Source of the DNA: Chitinophaga costaii
Lineage (GTDB): Bacteria > Bacteroidota > Bacteroidia > Chitinophagales > Chitinophagaceae
Length of the DNA stretch: 64,000 bases
NCBI RefSeq assembly: GCF_900094705.1
Contig: NZ_FMAR01000001.1
Location: 620,001 to 684,000 of the forward strand
Direction: 5' to 3'
The number at the start of each line of letters is the position of its first letter. The first letter of the stretch is position 1. Below, piece by piece: positions 10,044 through 19,900 of the stretch. The notes beneath the pieces are model-generated. The model was not told where the DNA came from. It made no database searches and saw only the letters and a program-made list of their open reading frames with translations. The position numbers and the translations under genes were made by a program.

Positions 10044-10796
10044 TTAATTAAGTCGGGAACAATCGTATTCCATACTGGTTTTTTCAACACTATTCGTATA
10101 CGTACAAACATCAGACTGAATAAGGCCCCTATCATCAAAAGTGTAAGTGTATTGAGAAGTAAAATTTCCGTCACTTCTGGAACGAAACAAATGCTTATTT
10201 CGAATAATGACAGCCCCATAATTGGATATATCACTGTGCCTCAGCGGTTCTGCGTCCGTGGCATATTTATCGGTATAATAGGTATAATATATGGTATAAC
10301 CTGAGTTGAATTTACTACTAACACAATCTCCATCAACGAATTTATAAGTTGTAGTATCTATAGAAAAGATTTGCCCCGCATAAGATCCTAGTGTTTGGAT
10401 CTTATACTGTAGTTCTCCCGCAGCATTATAGTAATACTTATTCAGGATATAATACTGGCGGTCTTTGAAAAGTACTTTCGTTTGTACAACCCATTTCTTG
10501 CTATTAAGAATAGTGGTATCATAAGCATAATCCAAATGCACGTCATTCGGAGTTACGTAAATGAAACTATCTTTGTAGGAATAAATGTAATACCTTGTTC
10601 CTTCATCCCTAAGAATCAGCCGCCCATCGCTGTCATAGCTATATTTAGCGGTAGTGATATAAACATTATTACCATCTTTTAATGTATCATACGTTACAGA
10701 TACTCTACAGGAATTATTTTTAGAACTGCTTTTTTTGCAGGCTACCGATAAGAAAAGGAATACCAACAAGGTAATATAGGAACGGGGTATATGCAT
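10044..10796 (-). CDS. Hypothetical lipoprotein with YD-repeat-like sequence
   Basis: A 250-residue protein of unknown function. Residues 1-20 form a lipoprotein signal (hydrophobic LLVFLFL, lipobox SVAC, Cys20) followed by KKSSSKNN. The rest alternates short strands with tyrosine- and aspartate-rich stretches (YSYDSDGRLI, YKDSFIYV, YTFDDRGLIQ). This recalls the DxxGRL pattern of YD/RHS repeats and of small Bacteroidota lipoproteins. It converges with the M81 gene across the 9970-10004 hairpin. It stands alone, and nothing in the context indicates a role. Confidence 0.75.
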   Translation of the reverse strand: MHIPRSYITLLVFLFLSVACKKSSSKNNSCRVSVTYDTLKDGNNVYITTAKYSYDSDGRLILRDEGTRYYIYSYKDSFIYVTPNDVHLDYAYDTTILNSKKWVVQTKVLFKDRQYYILNKYYYNAAGELQYKIQTLGSYAGQIFSIDTTTYKFVDGDCVSSKFNSGYTIYYTYYTDKYATDAEPLRHSDISNYGAVIIRNKHLFRSRSDGNFTSQYTYTFDDRGLIQSDVCTYTNSVEKTSMEYDCSRLN

Positions 10797-11202
10797 AGCA
10801 TTACATTTTGGGCTAAGATAGTAAGGCTATAGACCTATTTGCTGGCTATTTATTAAGTGGCGCATATGAATAAGCCTGTAACATCAATTAACAACTTCTC
10901 CCCGTGGCATAAGAGCGTATGCGCTCCTCATCAAACAATTCCCAATAGTCTTACATTTAAATAGTGATGGGAGCTTTATAATAAACCTTCAAATACAGCA
11001 GCCTATTTTTCCTATCGTAACACCAACGACGGCAGATTATAAGGGTGCAGGAATAAAGTCAACCAGCCATGTAGATAAAATGCAGGCTTTTTTTCACTTC
11101 ATCCCAGGTACAGACAAGTAAAGTTTATGCCATAGCGGTAGTGCAACGATCATAAAAAAAATGAAAACATTTAGAAAAAAAACACCAGCAAAAGTTCAAA
11201 AC
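10797..11202. other. Intergenic stretch with no gene seen
   Basis: About 400 AT-rich bases between the lipoprotein start and the tRNA-Gln terminator. I see no convincing open frame, RNA gene or strong promoter. The only symmetry is GAGCG/CGCTC (10913-10917 and 10922-10926), too short to interpret. Confidence 0.5.
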
Positions 11203-11269
11203 AAAAAAGAACCTTTTTTAATTCATCGCAACTCATTAAAAATAAGTTGGAAAAAATTAAAAAAGGTTC
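11203..11269 (-). terminator. Terminator of tRNA-Gln: 15-bp AT-rich hairpin with T-run
   Basis: The arms at 11209-11223 and 11255-11269 form a perfect 15-bp inverted repeat (GAACCTTTTTTAATT and its complement). A small inner stem CAACT/AGTTG lies at 11229-11233 and 11245-11249. On the minus strand the last arm is followed by six T (A-run 11203-11208). It lies 15 nt after the tRNA-Gln 3' end, so it should end that transcript. Confidence 0.8.
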
Positions 11270-11283
11270 ACTTTCTAATTTAG

Positions 11284-11354
11284 TTGTCCCACCTGGATTC
11301 GAACCAAGACAATCAGAACCAAAATCTGACGTACTGCCATTATACTATGGGACA
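11284..11354 (-). tRNA. tRNA-Gln (anticodon TTG)
   Basis: The minus strand folds as a complete tRNA. The acceptor TGTCCCA/TGGGACA is fully paired and the T-loop is TTCGAAT. The anticodon stem is TCAGA/TCTGA with loop TTTTGGT, giving anticodon TTG. The discriminator base is A at 11284, and CCA is not encoded. It is a single-gene unit with its own promoter and terminator. Confidence 0.95.
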
Positions 11355-11372
11355 TCTTATTGATTGGGATGG

Positions 11373-11402
11373 CAAAATTATAAAAATTCTACACTTCACA
11401 AA
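11373..11402 (-). promoter_or_regulatory. Bacteroidota-type promoter for tRNA-Gln
   Basis: On the minus strand TTTG (11399-11402) is followed after 18 nt by TAATTTTG (11373-11380), matching the -33/-7 consensus TTTG and TAnnTTTG. The predicted start is about 10 nt before the mature tRNA 5' end. Confidence 0.8.
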
Positions 11403-11440
11403 AAAAACTTTCAGCTCCTACCTGTTTTTCCGCAAAATAG

Positions 11441-12490
11441 TCAGGATTCGAGCAGTACCGCTCTCACCCGTTCTACCACCTGCATCGGCTCCAGCCACTC
11501 CATACAGGCATGATCTCCCCGGTAACAGGGCTTGTTACCAAATACAGAGCAGGGCCTGCATGCCAGGCTTATCTGCACCGCGTTGGCCGCTGGCTGCCCA
11601 TAACCCATAAAACCCGCGTACGGGTGGGTAGCACCCCATACAGACACCACCGCCGTGCCCCGCAGGGACGCCAGGTGCATATTTGCCGAATCCATACTCA
11701 CCATTACATCCAATTGCTCCATCATGGCAAGCTCCTCCGACAAACTAAACTTACCCGCCACACACACCGTGTTGGGATTATCTTCCGCCAGGGCCGCCAA
11801 TTGCTGAATCTCGCCGGGGCCACCACCAAAAAGAAATACCCGGGTATTCGCGTCGGTAGATAACACATTCATCACCGCCTCCATCTTTGCCAGCGGATAC
11901 ATTTTTTCCCGGTATGTGGCAAAAGGAGCAATGCCTACCCAGCGCTGGCCCGGCTCCTTGCTGCCTGTTACCTGCAACATGGAGGCAGCAAGCGAAGAAT
12001 TTCGTATAGGCGATACCGTTATACCTCCCACCCCCAGTTGGGCAAACACGTCGCGATAACGCTGCACCGTGGTTTTTTGCGGTTGAAATATTTTATGGTC
12101 CGGTCGCGTAAGCGCCTTTTTTCCTGCCCTCCCCTTGTCTATCACCGCGATCTTTTTGCCACTCAACGCAAAAAAAGTGCGCAGGATACGCGCCCGCAAC
12201 ACCCCATGCAAATCGGCCACAGCGTGAATGCGGTATGCCTGGCGTATTTCGCGGAACAAACGAAACAAGCCAGGCACACCTTTGTGCCGCCCTTTAACGT
12301 CTGCCCCCACCAGGTGCAGGCGCGATATGCCTTCCCCCAGGGCCAGCCAGCGCTGGTTAGTAACCAGCACGATCTCCAGTTGAGGATTGGCCGCCAGCAT
12401 TTCCCGGATCACGGGAATGGTCATGGCGGCGTCTCCCAGGGCAGAGAGGCGAATGGCCAGTAAGGTAAATGGTTTATTTGTTGCCTGCAT
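11441..12490 (-). CDS. Glycosyltransferase family 9 (heptosyltransferase-like)
   Basis: A 349-residue cytoplasmic enzyme of the ADP-heptose:LPS heptosyltransferase family, likely transferring a sugar to lipopolysaccharide core or another surface glycan. GT9 features are the N-terminal LAIRLSALGDAAMTIPVI, the second-domain start GIAPFATYREKMYPLAKM, and the nucleotide-sugar pocket VSMDSANMHLASLRGTAVVSVWGATHP near residues 255-281. Its start overlaps the end of the DUF4254 gene by 17 bp, so the two are translationally coupled. The exact acceptor is unknown. Confidence 0.9.
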   Translation of the reverse strand: MQATNKPFTLLAIRLSALGDAAMTIPVIREMLAANPQLEIVLVTNQRWLALGEGISRLHLVGADVKGRHKGVPGLFRLFREIRQAYRIHAVADLHGVLRARILRTFFALSGKKIAVIDKGRAGKKALTRPDHKIFQPQKTTVQRYRDVFAQLGVGGITVSPIRNSSLAASMLQVTGSKEPGQRWVGIAPFATYREKMYPLAKMEAVMNVLSTDANTRVFLFGGGPGEIQQLAALAEDNPNTVCVAGKFSLSEELAMMEQLDVMVSMDSANMHLASLRGTAVVSVWGATHPYAGFMGYGQPAANAVQISLACRPCSVFGNKPCYRGDHACMEWLEPMQVVERVRAVLLES

Positions 12491-13079
12491 ACAACACCGG
12501 ATTCAGGGAAGGATCGTTGTACATCTTCATTTGCTTATACACTTTCATGTATTTAGTGCCGGCTGCAATGTCCGCCAGTAGCGCCTCTATTGCCCCACAC
12601 AGATCGGCGCGCTGGGTAAGCAGCACCTCCAGCTTTTGCTGGCAGGCGGCACGGTGCGCAGCAGTGGCATCGGAACGCTGCGCTTCCTCCTCCATGTGAT
12701 AAATTTTTAACGCCAGGATAGACAGGCGGTCTACTGCCCAGGCAGGACTTTCGGTATTAATCGTAGCATTCGCCGCAGGCGTAACACCCTTATATTGTTC
12801 CAGGAAATAACTATCTATATACTCTACCATATCCGTGCGCTCCTGGTTAGAGCGATCTATCCAGCGTTTAATTTTTAATGCTTCCACCGGATCTATATTC
12901 GGATCGCGGATAATGTCTTCCAGGTGCCACTGCACCGTATCAATCCAGTTCTTAGCATACAGTAAATGCTCAATGCTGGCCTTTTCATAAGGATTCTGGA
13001 GGTGGGTATACACATCATCCTTTACATGATAATCGGTAATGCTCTTGCTGAATACCTGCTGACAAACGGTTGTAAACAT
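12474..13079 (-). CDS. DUF4254 domain protein
   Basis: A 201-residue soluble, mostly helical protein that matches what I know of the DUF4254 family. Features include LLYAKNWIDTVQWHLEDIIRDPNI near residues 40-63 and DRLSILALKIYHMEEEAQR near 135-153. It has no signal peptide or membrane segment. Its last 17 bp overlap the start of the GT9 gene, which ties it to surface-glycan synthesis. The function is unknown, so I give no gene symbol. Confidence 0.85.
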   Translation of the reverse strand: MFTTVCQQVFSKSITDYHVKDDVYTHLQNPYEKASIEHLLYAKNWIDTVQWHLEDIIRDPNIDPVEALKIKRWIDRSNQERTDMVEYIDSYFLEQYKGVTPAANATINTESPAWAVDRLSILALKIYHMEEEAQRSDATAAHRAACQQKLEVLLTQRADLCGAIEALLADIAAGTKYMKVYKQMKMYNDPSLNPVLYAGNK

Positions 13080-13102
13080 GCAGCAAAAGTAGTTAAATAA
13101 AC

Positions 13103-13132
13103 AAAAAAGCGCATCGTAGAAACAATGCGCTT
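13103..13132 (-). terminator. Orphan minus-strand terminator upstream of the DUF4254 gene
   Basis: AAGCGCAT (13107-13114) and ATGCGCTT (13125-13132) form an 8-bp stem with a 10-nt loop. On the minus strand it is followed by a T-run (A-run 13103-13108). It lies upstream of the DUF4254 start, so it ends a transcript from the 13.15-13.59 kb interval, where no established gene exists. Confidence 0.65.
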
Positions 13133-13597
13133 ATTGTAAAAGATTGTCATGTGAATGTTCGAGAATGCAAATCGTGTTGCTTAATGGCTAATAGGAAACC
13201 AGCCAGGTCCGCTACAATAAGTTTACAAGGGCAAAATGCCTTTGTTTCAAAAGTTGACATAAGTAATGATGAAATAAATACGGTATTTAGAAAATGGCGA
13301 TAACAATAATTTAATCAATGAATTTAAAATGAAATTTCTTAACGTGTTTTTCCCAGGGGATCTTTCCAAAGGCTAACGTTCGCTTATCTTTCCAGTTTCT
13401 CTCATACCTTCCACTGCAACCAATAGATAAATGGGACTTAATGACTACCAGGTTAAAACAATAAATATGTCTTGTTGATGATTATGTATGCAATGTAGCC
13501 GATCTGGTTGTCAAAAATACAGCAGTTGGCATTTTTCACTAAATTGGATAAGTCTGGTAGAGAACCATCCACCAGGCATATTGGGTAACGACATCTC
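13133..13597. other. Intergenic stretch between the permease terminator and the orphan terminator
   Basis: About 465 bp between two minus-strand terminators. Apart from the 37-codon frame at 13147-13260 I see no convincing gene. A 39-codon frame on the plus strand (13184-13303) overlaps it and has no support. Confidence 0.5.
13147..13260 (-). CDS. Possible 37-residue small protein before the orphan terminator
   Basis: An open frame of 37 codons that starts MSTFETKAFCPCKL and ends HSRTFT. It has a CPC motif at residues 10-12 and a short hydrophobic stretch (LIVADLAGFLLAI) at about 14-26. Its stop codon is 15 nt before the terminator stem at 13107-13132, the spacing expected of a real gene. 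No clear promoter was found. It may be a non-coding RNA gene or chance. I recognise no family. Confidence 0.25.
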   Translation of the reverse strand: MSTFETKAFCPCKLIVADLAGFLLAIKQHDLHSRTFT

Positions 13598-13625
13598 AAA
13601 AAGCCGCCTGTTTTCATAAGACGGC
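13598..13625 (-). terminator. Terminator of the APC permease gene
   Basis: On the minus strand GCCGTCT and AGGCGGC (13619-13625 and 13603-13609) form a 7-bp stem with one G-U pair, followed by five T (13598-13602). It lies 20 nt after the permease stop codon. Confidence 0.75.
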
Positions 13626-13644
13626 CTTGCATATAAACAACTTA

Positions 13645-15078
13645 TTACGCCTTCCGCTTTGCCAGGTAATACAAAGGAATGCCCAGCAATATAATGCCCA
13701 GCCCCGGCACGGTATAATTAGATTCGAACCGCAGTAGCAACAAAGCCAGTACCGCCGCCACCACGATGTACAAGGCCGGCAGTACCGGGTATCCAAAAGC
13801 CTTGTAAGGACGCGGCAACTCCGGGCGGGTGCGGCGCAGCACAAAAATACCGGCGATGGTCAGGATATAAAATATGAGTACCCCGAAGATCACCATTGAT
13901 AGCAGATCGCCGTAACGCCCGGTCAGACACAGGAAACTGGCCCAAAAACATTGTATCCACAACGCATACGCAGGTACGCTGTTCTTGTTTAGAGTACCGG
14001 CCTTTTTGAAAAACAAGCCGTCTTGGGCCATCCCATAATAAATGCGGGCGCCCGATAAAATAAGCCCATTGTTGCAGCCAAAGGTGGATACCATGATCAT
14101 CACCGCAATAATGATAGCCCCCACACTGCCAAAGGTGTTGATAGCCGCTACCACCCCAATGCGGTCGTCTGGCGTAAAGGCCAGGTCATGAAAGGGAATT
14201 ACCGCCAGGTACATCAGGTTGGCACTCACATAAATGACCGTCACGATAAAGGTGCCGAGAAACAAAGACCGTCCAATATTTTTCTGTGGATCCTTGATCT
14301 CTCCGGCAATGAAGGTTACATTGTTCCAGGCATCGCTGGAAAATAAAGAGCCTTTCATGGAAATAGCAATAGCCCCCAGCAATGCCATACCAGATAAGAG
14401 AATGGGCGAGTCCAGCGGCTTGGGAATGGCGTCTTTAGTAGCAATGTGCTGAGGTATCCACGCATGGGCCCAGTTAGCATCCCAAATGTTTTTGTGAGCG
14501 CCCAGTAAAAAACCAAACACGATAAGCCCAAATAAGGAAAGCAATTTGGCCAGGGTAAAAACGGTTTGTATGATCTTGCCGCTCTGCACCCCCCGGGTAT
14601 TAATGTAGGTAAGCACAATTATGGATACAATGGCCAGCACCTGCGCCGCTGAAATATTCACCCCCACTATACTAAAAAGAATGTTATCCGTACCCACAGC
14701 AGGTATCAGGTAAGCTGTATATTTGGCGAATGCCACCGCCACTGCCGCAATGGTGCCGGTTTGGATAACGCCAAACTGGGTCCAGCCAAATAAAAAGGCA
14801 ATGAAAGGATTATAAGCCTCCCGCAGGTATACATACTGGCCACCAGCCTTGGGAAACATGGCCGATAGTTCGCCGTAGCTCAGCGCCGCGATCAGCGTCA
14901 CCACGCCAGCCAATACCCACATCAGCGTGAGCCACCCCGCCGATCCTACTTCGCGGGCAATCTCCCCCGACACTAAAAAGATGCCCGATCCAATCATAGA
15001 CCCCGCCACAATCATGGTGGCATCGAGTAAACCCAGCGAGGGTTTAAAGGTATTTTGCTCATTTTGGTTGATACGCAT
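13645..15078 (-). CDS. APC superfamily amino-acid permease
   Basis: A 477-residue inner-membrane transporter of the amino acid-polyamine-organocation type. The first helix carries the family signature TMIVAGSMIGSGIFLVSGEI near residues 20-39, the unwound substrate-binding GSGIF segment. About 12 hydrophobic segments follow, including a typical VYLREAYNPFIAFLFGW region near 83-99. It is closest in look to LAT-type exchangers or serine/threonine permeases; the substrate cannot be told from sequence. It is monocistronic, with a terminator at 13598-13625. Confidence 0.92.
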   Translation of the reverse strand: MRINQNEQNTFKPSLGLLDATMIVAGSMIGSGIFLVSGEIAREVGSAGWLTLMWVLAGVVTLIAALSYGELSAMFPKAGGQYVYLREAYNPFIAFLFGWTQFGVIQTGTIAAVAVAFAKYTAYLIPAVGTDNILFSIVGVNISAAQVLAIVSIIVLTYINTRGVQSGKIIQTVFTLAKLLSLFGLIVFGFLLGAHKNIWDANWAHAWIPQHIATKDAIPKPLDSPILLSGMALLGAIAISMKGSLFSSDAWNNVTFIAGEIKDPQKNIGRSLFLGTFIVTVIYVSANLMYLAVIPFHDLAFTPDDRIGVVAAINTFGSVGAIIIAVMIMVSTFGCNNGLILSGARIYYGMAQDGLFFKKAGTLNKNSVPAYALWIQCFWASFLCLTGRYGDLLSMVIFGVLIFYILTIAGIFVLRRTRPELPRPYKAFGYPVLPALYIVVAAVLALLLLRFESNYTVPGLGIILLGIPLYYLAKRKA

Positions 15079-15131
15079 GCAGGTGGTTTAATGTGAATGG
15101 TTTGGTTCGCCTTATAGCAGTGGGTAGGTAT

Positions 15132-15160
15132 AAAAAATCCCGGTTGTGTTAGAACCGGGA
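15132..15160 (-). terminator. Terminator of the OmpH-like gene
   Basis: TCCCGGTT (15138-15145) pairs with AACCGGGA (15153-15160) around a 7-nt loop. On the minus strand six T follow (15132-15137). It lies 39 nt after the OmpH-like stop codon. Confidence 0.85.
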
Positions 15161-15198
15161 CTTTAAGATAAATATTTTTATGGGCTTTTGCTACTTGA

Positions 15199-15795
15199 TT
15201 ATTTGGTGTTCATACCCTTAATCACATCCGCAGTGATGTCGTAAGACTCATCGTGATACAAAATGTTGCTGGCGCCGGCACGGTAAGAAAAGATATAAGA
15301 ATAGCGCTTATCTGCATTGTAAGTCTTCAGGAAAATGTCCAGTTTCTTTTGCAGTTCATCATTGAATTGCGATTCTTGGGCAGCATATTGCTGCGACATG
15401 GCCTGCCGTTTCTGCTCCAACTCCTGCTGTTTAGTGTACAAGGCACGCTGAATAGATTCCACTTCGCTCTGTGTCATGGTATTGGCCTTCTGTTGGTATT
15501 GGGCAGCTTCATTCTGCAAGGCGGTGGCATTGGCTTTCAGCTCATTGTCCATGGCTTCCTGCTTCTTCTCCAGTTCTTTTTTTCGCTGAATGAAATAATC
15601 GAAATGCGCTTCCAGCGAATCGAGATCCACGTAAGCAATTTTGAAATTACTGGCAGCGGTAGTCGCAGTAGCAGGAGCAGCGGCACCCGCTGCAGAAGTA
15701 GTGGTGTTGGTGCCTTGGTTTTTACAAGCAGTCATACTACCGGCAACGAATAATGCCAGCATTCCTTTTTTCACAAAGTTTTGCAAAGTGTACAT
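15199..15795 (-). CDS. OmpH/Skp-family periplasmic chaperone-like lipoprotein
   Basis: A 198-residue exported protein. Skp proteins are periplasmic holdases for outer-membrane proteins, with long coiled-coil arms. The signal ends in lipobox SMTAC (Cys24), so unlike soluble Skp this copy should be membrane-anchored. An Ala/Thr-rich linker (about 29-48) is followed by the OmpH start KIAYVDLDSLEAHFDYF. A long coiled coil rich in Glu, Gln and Lys (about 68-150) comes next, then a C-terminal strand segment. It is flanked by its own terminator and not linked to bamA here. The family call is good; the specific client proteins are unknown. Confidence 0.88.
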   Translation of the reverse strand: MYTLQNFVKKGMLALFVAGSMTACKNQGTNTTTSAAGAAAPATATTAASNFKIAYVDLDSLEAHFDYFIQRKKELEKKQEAMDNELKANATALQNEAAQYQQKANTMTQSEVESIQRALYTKQQELEQKRQAMSQQYAAQESQFNDELQKKLDIFLKTYNADKRYSYIFSYRAGASNILYHDESYDITADVIKGMNTK

Positions 15796-15938
15796 GTTTA
15801 CAGTTGGATTATAGCATCCTGCAGATACAGGTGTTTTAATTTGACGGGCTAAAATAGTGTTTATTATGATAAAATAACCCCTGCCAGCGCCGTATCATAA
15901 GAATTTAGTTTTCTTTTAACGCGTATCATCACCACCTC

Positions 15939-16664
15939 CTATTTCCAATGCCGGTAGCTAAAAACCTTAAACTGATCGGCGCGCAGCAAACTACCGGATG
16001 TATAGATCGTGTAAATATGGGTAGAATCCATTTTTAAGGTAATGCTATCCCGGCGCATATAAGCAGAATCGCTGAGCAACCGGAAATAAAATTTATGGGT
16101 ACCCGGCTGTATGGTCCGGAAATCACCCACCTGGGGAAATACCATTCCATTGTACAGCAGCACAGAATCGGCATCCATCATCACCGTCATGGGCTGCCGC
16201 AGGGTGGTTGCCCCGTCAATTGTACTGCTCAGGTCTATCACCCGCACCTTGCTATTCTGCTCCACGGGCGGCGTAAGGTCGTCGTCCGTAGCCAACGCCG
16301 TGATATTGGGCTGATTTTCTGCCGGCAAAGTATCATACACAAGATAAAATGAAAAGCTGTGGTTATTCCGGATAGTCAGCTCACCGGCACTCACCGTTGC
16401 ATTCGTGGAAGCGTTAATGATGCCTACCGTATAGAGTTGTGCGCGAAACACAGAAAATACCGAAGTATCACCGGTCACCAGGTGATTAGCAATTTGTGTG
16501 CTGTCTAAAAACACGTTGAAGGCAGGATAACCCGCATTGGCTGGCACGGAATTAAAGACCATCACGCGGCCATGGGTTTGAGGAATGATGTCTTTGTCGT
16601 CCTTGCAGGCCGTGTAAACGACAGCAATGGCGGCGATCAACAAAATATACAGGAGCGGCTTCAT
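15939..16664 (-). CDS. DUF4397 domain lipoprotein
   Basis: A cell-envelope lipoprotein of unknown function. I place the start at 16664 rather than the upstream in-frame ATG at 16688, because MKPLLYILLIAAIAVVYTAC then gives a compact signal with lipobox Cys20. The mature part begins KDDKDIIPQTHGRVMVFN and has the strand-rich layout of DUF4397 proteins (VPANAGYPAFNVFLDS, FYLVYDTLP, LRQPMTVMMDADSVLLYNG). It is not in an obvious operon; OmpH-like and rpoC genes lie on either side on the same strand. Confidence 0.85.
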   Translation of the reverse strand: MKPLLYILLIAAIAVVYTACKDDKDIIPQTHGRVMVFNSVPANAGYPAFNVFLDSTQIANHLVTGDTSVFSVFRAQLYTVGIINASTNATVSAGELTIRNNHSFSFYLVYDTLPAENQPNITALATDDDLTPPVEQNSKVRVIDLSSTIDGATTLRQPMTVMMDADSVLLYNGMVFPQVGDFRTIQPGTHKFYFRLLSDSAYMRRDSITLKMDSTHIYTIYTSGSLLRADQFKVFSYRHWK

Positions 16665-16851
16665 GTCTGTATGCGTTTCAGGTTCCAAATGTAAAGCGTT
16701 AATATGGAAAATACGCGGGTCAATTAACCCGCCAATTATTCTTCCGGCATCACCACCTTATTTTTCCCGCGATCTGGTGGTAAAAACACTTCCGGCAAGG
16801 CTATTGGTAAACGATCGCCCGCAAGGCAGCAGGAAGTACCTCCTGAAAGCG

Positions 16852-16884
16852 AAAAGCCCCGCCGGTTTACCAGGCAGGGCTTTT
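16852..16884 (-). terminator. Terminator downstream of rpoC
   Basis: AAAAGCCCCGCC (16852-16863) pairs with GGCAGGGCTTTT (16873-16884), leaving one non-standard pair and a 9-nt loop. A-run and T-run flank both sides. It lies 22 nt past the rpoC stop and marks the end of the RNA polymerase operon. Confidence 0.85.
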
Positions 16885-16905
16885 TGCTTAAAACTATTTT
16901 CAGCA

Positions 16906-19900
16906 CTATTCCTCTTCGTCAAACTGGAATACTTCCTTGGAAGAAGCGAGGATGTCGTACTCTTCTTTCGAACCTACGATCATATTCTCGAACTCCCGCA
17001 GACCTGTACCGGCCGGGATCAGGTGACCGGTGATCACATTCTCCTTCAGGCCCAGCATATCATCTATCTTACCGTTAATGGCGGCAGAAGACAATACCTT
17101 GGTTGTTTCCTGGAACGATGCAGCGGAAATCCAGCTATGCGTACCCAAAGAGGCTTTGGTAATACCTTGCAGCAGCGGGCTGGATGTGGCAGCCTCCGCA
17201 TCGCGGTATTCTACCAGGGCCTTATCTGCACGGCGCAATTGGCTGTTCTCTTCGCGCACCTGGCGCAGCGTCACGATCTGACCGGGTTTCAGCATAGCGC
17301 TTTCGCCAGCTTCCGTTACCACCTTCTTATCGAAGATGTTATCGTTTTCTTCCAGGAATTCAAATTTATCAACGGTATCACCTTCCAGGAACTTAGTATC
17401 TCCAGGATCTTCTATGCTTACTTTACGCATCATCTGGCGTACGATCACTTCAATATGCTTATCATTGATCTTCACACCCTGTAAGCGATACACTTCCTGT
17501 ATTTCGTTCACCAGGTATTCCTGTACGGCAAACGGACCTTTAATGGAGAGGATATCTGCAGGGGTGGTAGAACCGTCAGACAACGGCGTACCAGCCTTCA
17601 CGAAGTCACCATCTTGTACCAGGATGTGGCGGCTCAATGGCACCAGGTATTTTTTAACCTGCTGCTCACGGCTTTCAATGATGATCTCACGGTTACCACG
17701 TTTGATATTACCAAATGCTACCACACCATCTATTTCAGAAACAATAGCAGGGTTGCTAGGGTTACGGGCTTCAAACAGCTCGGTTACGCGCGGCAGACCA
17801 CCCGTGATATCGCGCAATTTGCCGAGTACACGTGGAATCTTCACGATTACCTGGCCGGCCTTCACTGCTTCCCCTTCGGGTACTACGATGTGAGAACCTA
17901 CTGGTAAGTTGTAAGATTTAACCTCTTTATTACCATCTACAAAAACAGACGGAATTTTATTCTTGTCTTTGGTTTCAATTACCACTTTCTCACGGTGACC
18001 AGTCTGTTCGTCTGCCTCTTCGCGGTAAGTAATACCTTCAATGATGCTGTCGAAACGGATACTACCCGCGATCTCAGATACGATAACGGCGTTATACGGA
18101 TCCCAGTTGCAGATCGGATCACCTTTGGCTACTTTCTGCCCGTCTTTTACCAGCAGGGTAGATCCATAAGGAATGTTGTTAGTGATCAGCAAACGGTCGT
18201 TCTTTACATCCATGATACGAAGCTCACCCGTACGGCCTATAACCACCTGTACTTTTTCACCATCATTGTTTTCGTAAGTCGTGGTACGCAGACCATCAAA
18301 CTGTACGGTACCATCGAATTTGGCAGGCATTATAGATTCTACTGAAGTAGAACCAGCCACACCACCTACGTGGAAGGTACGCAGGGTCAACTGTGTACCT
18401 GGTTCACCGATAGACTGTGCTGCGATGATCCCTACGGCGTCGCCACGCTGCGCGGTGTAACCGGTAGCAAGGTTTTTACCATAACATCTTACGCAAACAC
18501 CCCGACGGCTTTCGCAGGTCAGTACAGAACGGATCTCTACAGATTCGATCGCACTGTTTTCTATTTTATGCGCAATGTCTTCGTTGATCTGCTGACCACC
18601 TGAAACCAGGAGTTCTTCTGTGATCGGGTCAAATACATCGTGCAGGGAAGTACGGCCCAGGATACGGTCGTACAGTGGTTCTACCACTTCTTCGTTGTCC
18701 TTCAGGGCGGTGGTGGCTATGCCACGCAGCGTACCACAGTCTTCTTCAGTTATTACCACATCCTGTGCAACGTCCACCAGACGACGGGTCAGATAACCTG
18801 CATCCGCCGTTTTCAGTGCCGTATCCGCCAGACCCTTACGGGCACCGTGCGTAGAGATGAAGTATTCCAATACGTTCAGACCATCCTTAAAGTTAGACAG
18901 GATAGGGTTTTCAATGATCTCAGAGCCAGTAGAGCCACTCTTACGCGGCTTGGCCATCAACCCTCTCAAACCAGCCAACTGCTTGATCTGCTGTTTGGAA
19001 CCACGCGCACCGGAATCCAGCATCATGTACACAGAGTTGAAGCCTTGTTTATCGGTAGCCAACTCGCGAATGAGGGTTTCGGTCACTTTGGTATCCACAC
19101 GCGACCATATGTCAATGATCTGGTTGTAACGTTCGTTGTTGGTGATCAACCCCATGTTATAGTTGTCCCACACTTCATCCACTTCACCGGCAGCGCCATC
19201 AATCATCTGCTGTTTTACTTCAGGAATGATCAGGTCATTGATGTTAAAAGACAGACCACCACGGAATGCCATACGGAAACCGAGTTGTTTAATGTCGTCC
19301 AGGAACTTCGCTGTTTTCGGGATATCGGTGTATTTGATGATGTCACCAATAATTTCCCGCAGTGATTTCTTCGTCAGCAAGGCATTTACATACCCAGCTT
19401 CCTTGGGAACATGCTGGTTAAAGATCACACGGCCTACGGTCGTTTCAATCAGTTTAATTTCGAGACCGGTATCATCATCCTTCCGCACAGAGGCTTTCAC
19501 CCGGATGTGTGCGTGCAGGTCTATACGATCTTCGTTATAAGCAATGATTACTTCTTCTGCAGAATAAAATGCTTTGCCCTCGCCGCGTACAATTTCATTA
19601 CCAATGGTCTTTTTACCTTTGGTGATGTAATACAGACCGAGTACCATGTCCTGTGAAGGCAGGGTGATCGGCGTACCATTCTGCGGGTTTAGGATGTTGT
19701 GAGAAGACAGCATCAGCAATTGTGCTTCCAGCACAGCAGCATTGCTCAATGGCACGTGTACCGCCATCTGGTCACCGTCAAAGTCGGCGTTGAACGCAGA
19801 ACATACCAGCGGATGCAGCTGAATGGCTTTTCCTTCCACCAGTTTAGGCTGGAAAGCCTGGATAGACAGGCGGTGCAGCGTAGGCGCACGGTTTAGCATC

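Noticed and set aside
13184..13303. A 39-codon plus-strand frame
   Set aside because: It overlaps the minus-strand frame that has a terminator behind it and has no promoter or terminator of its own.
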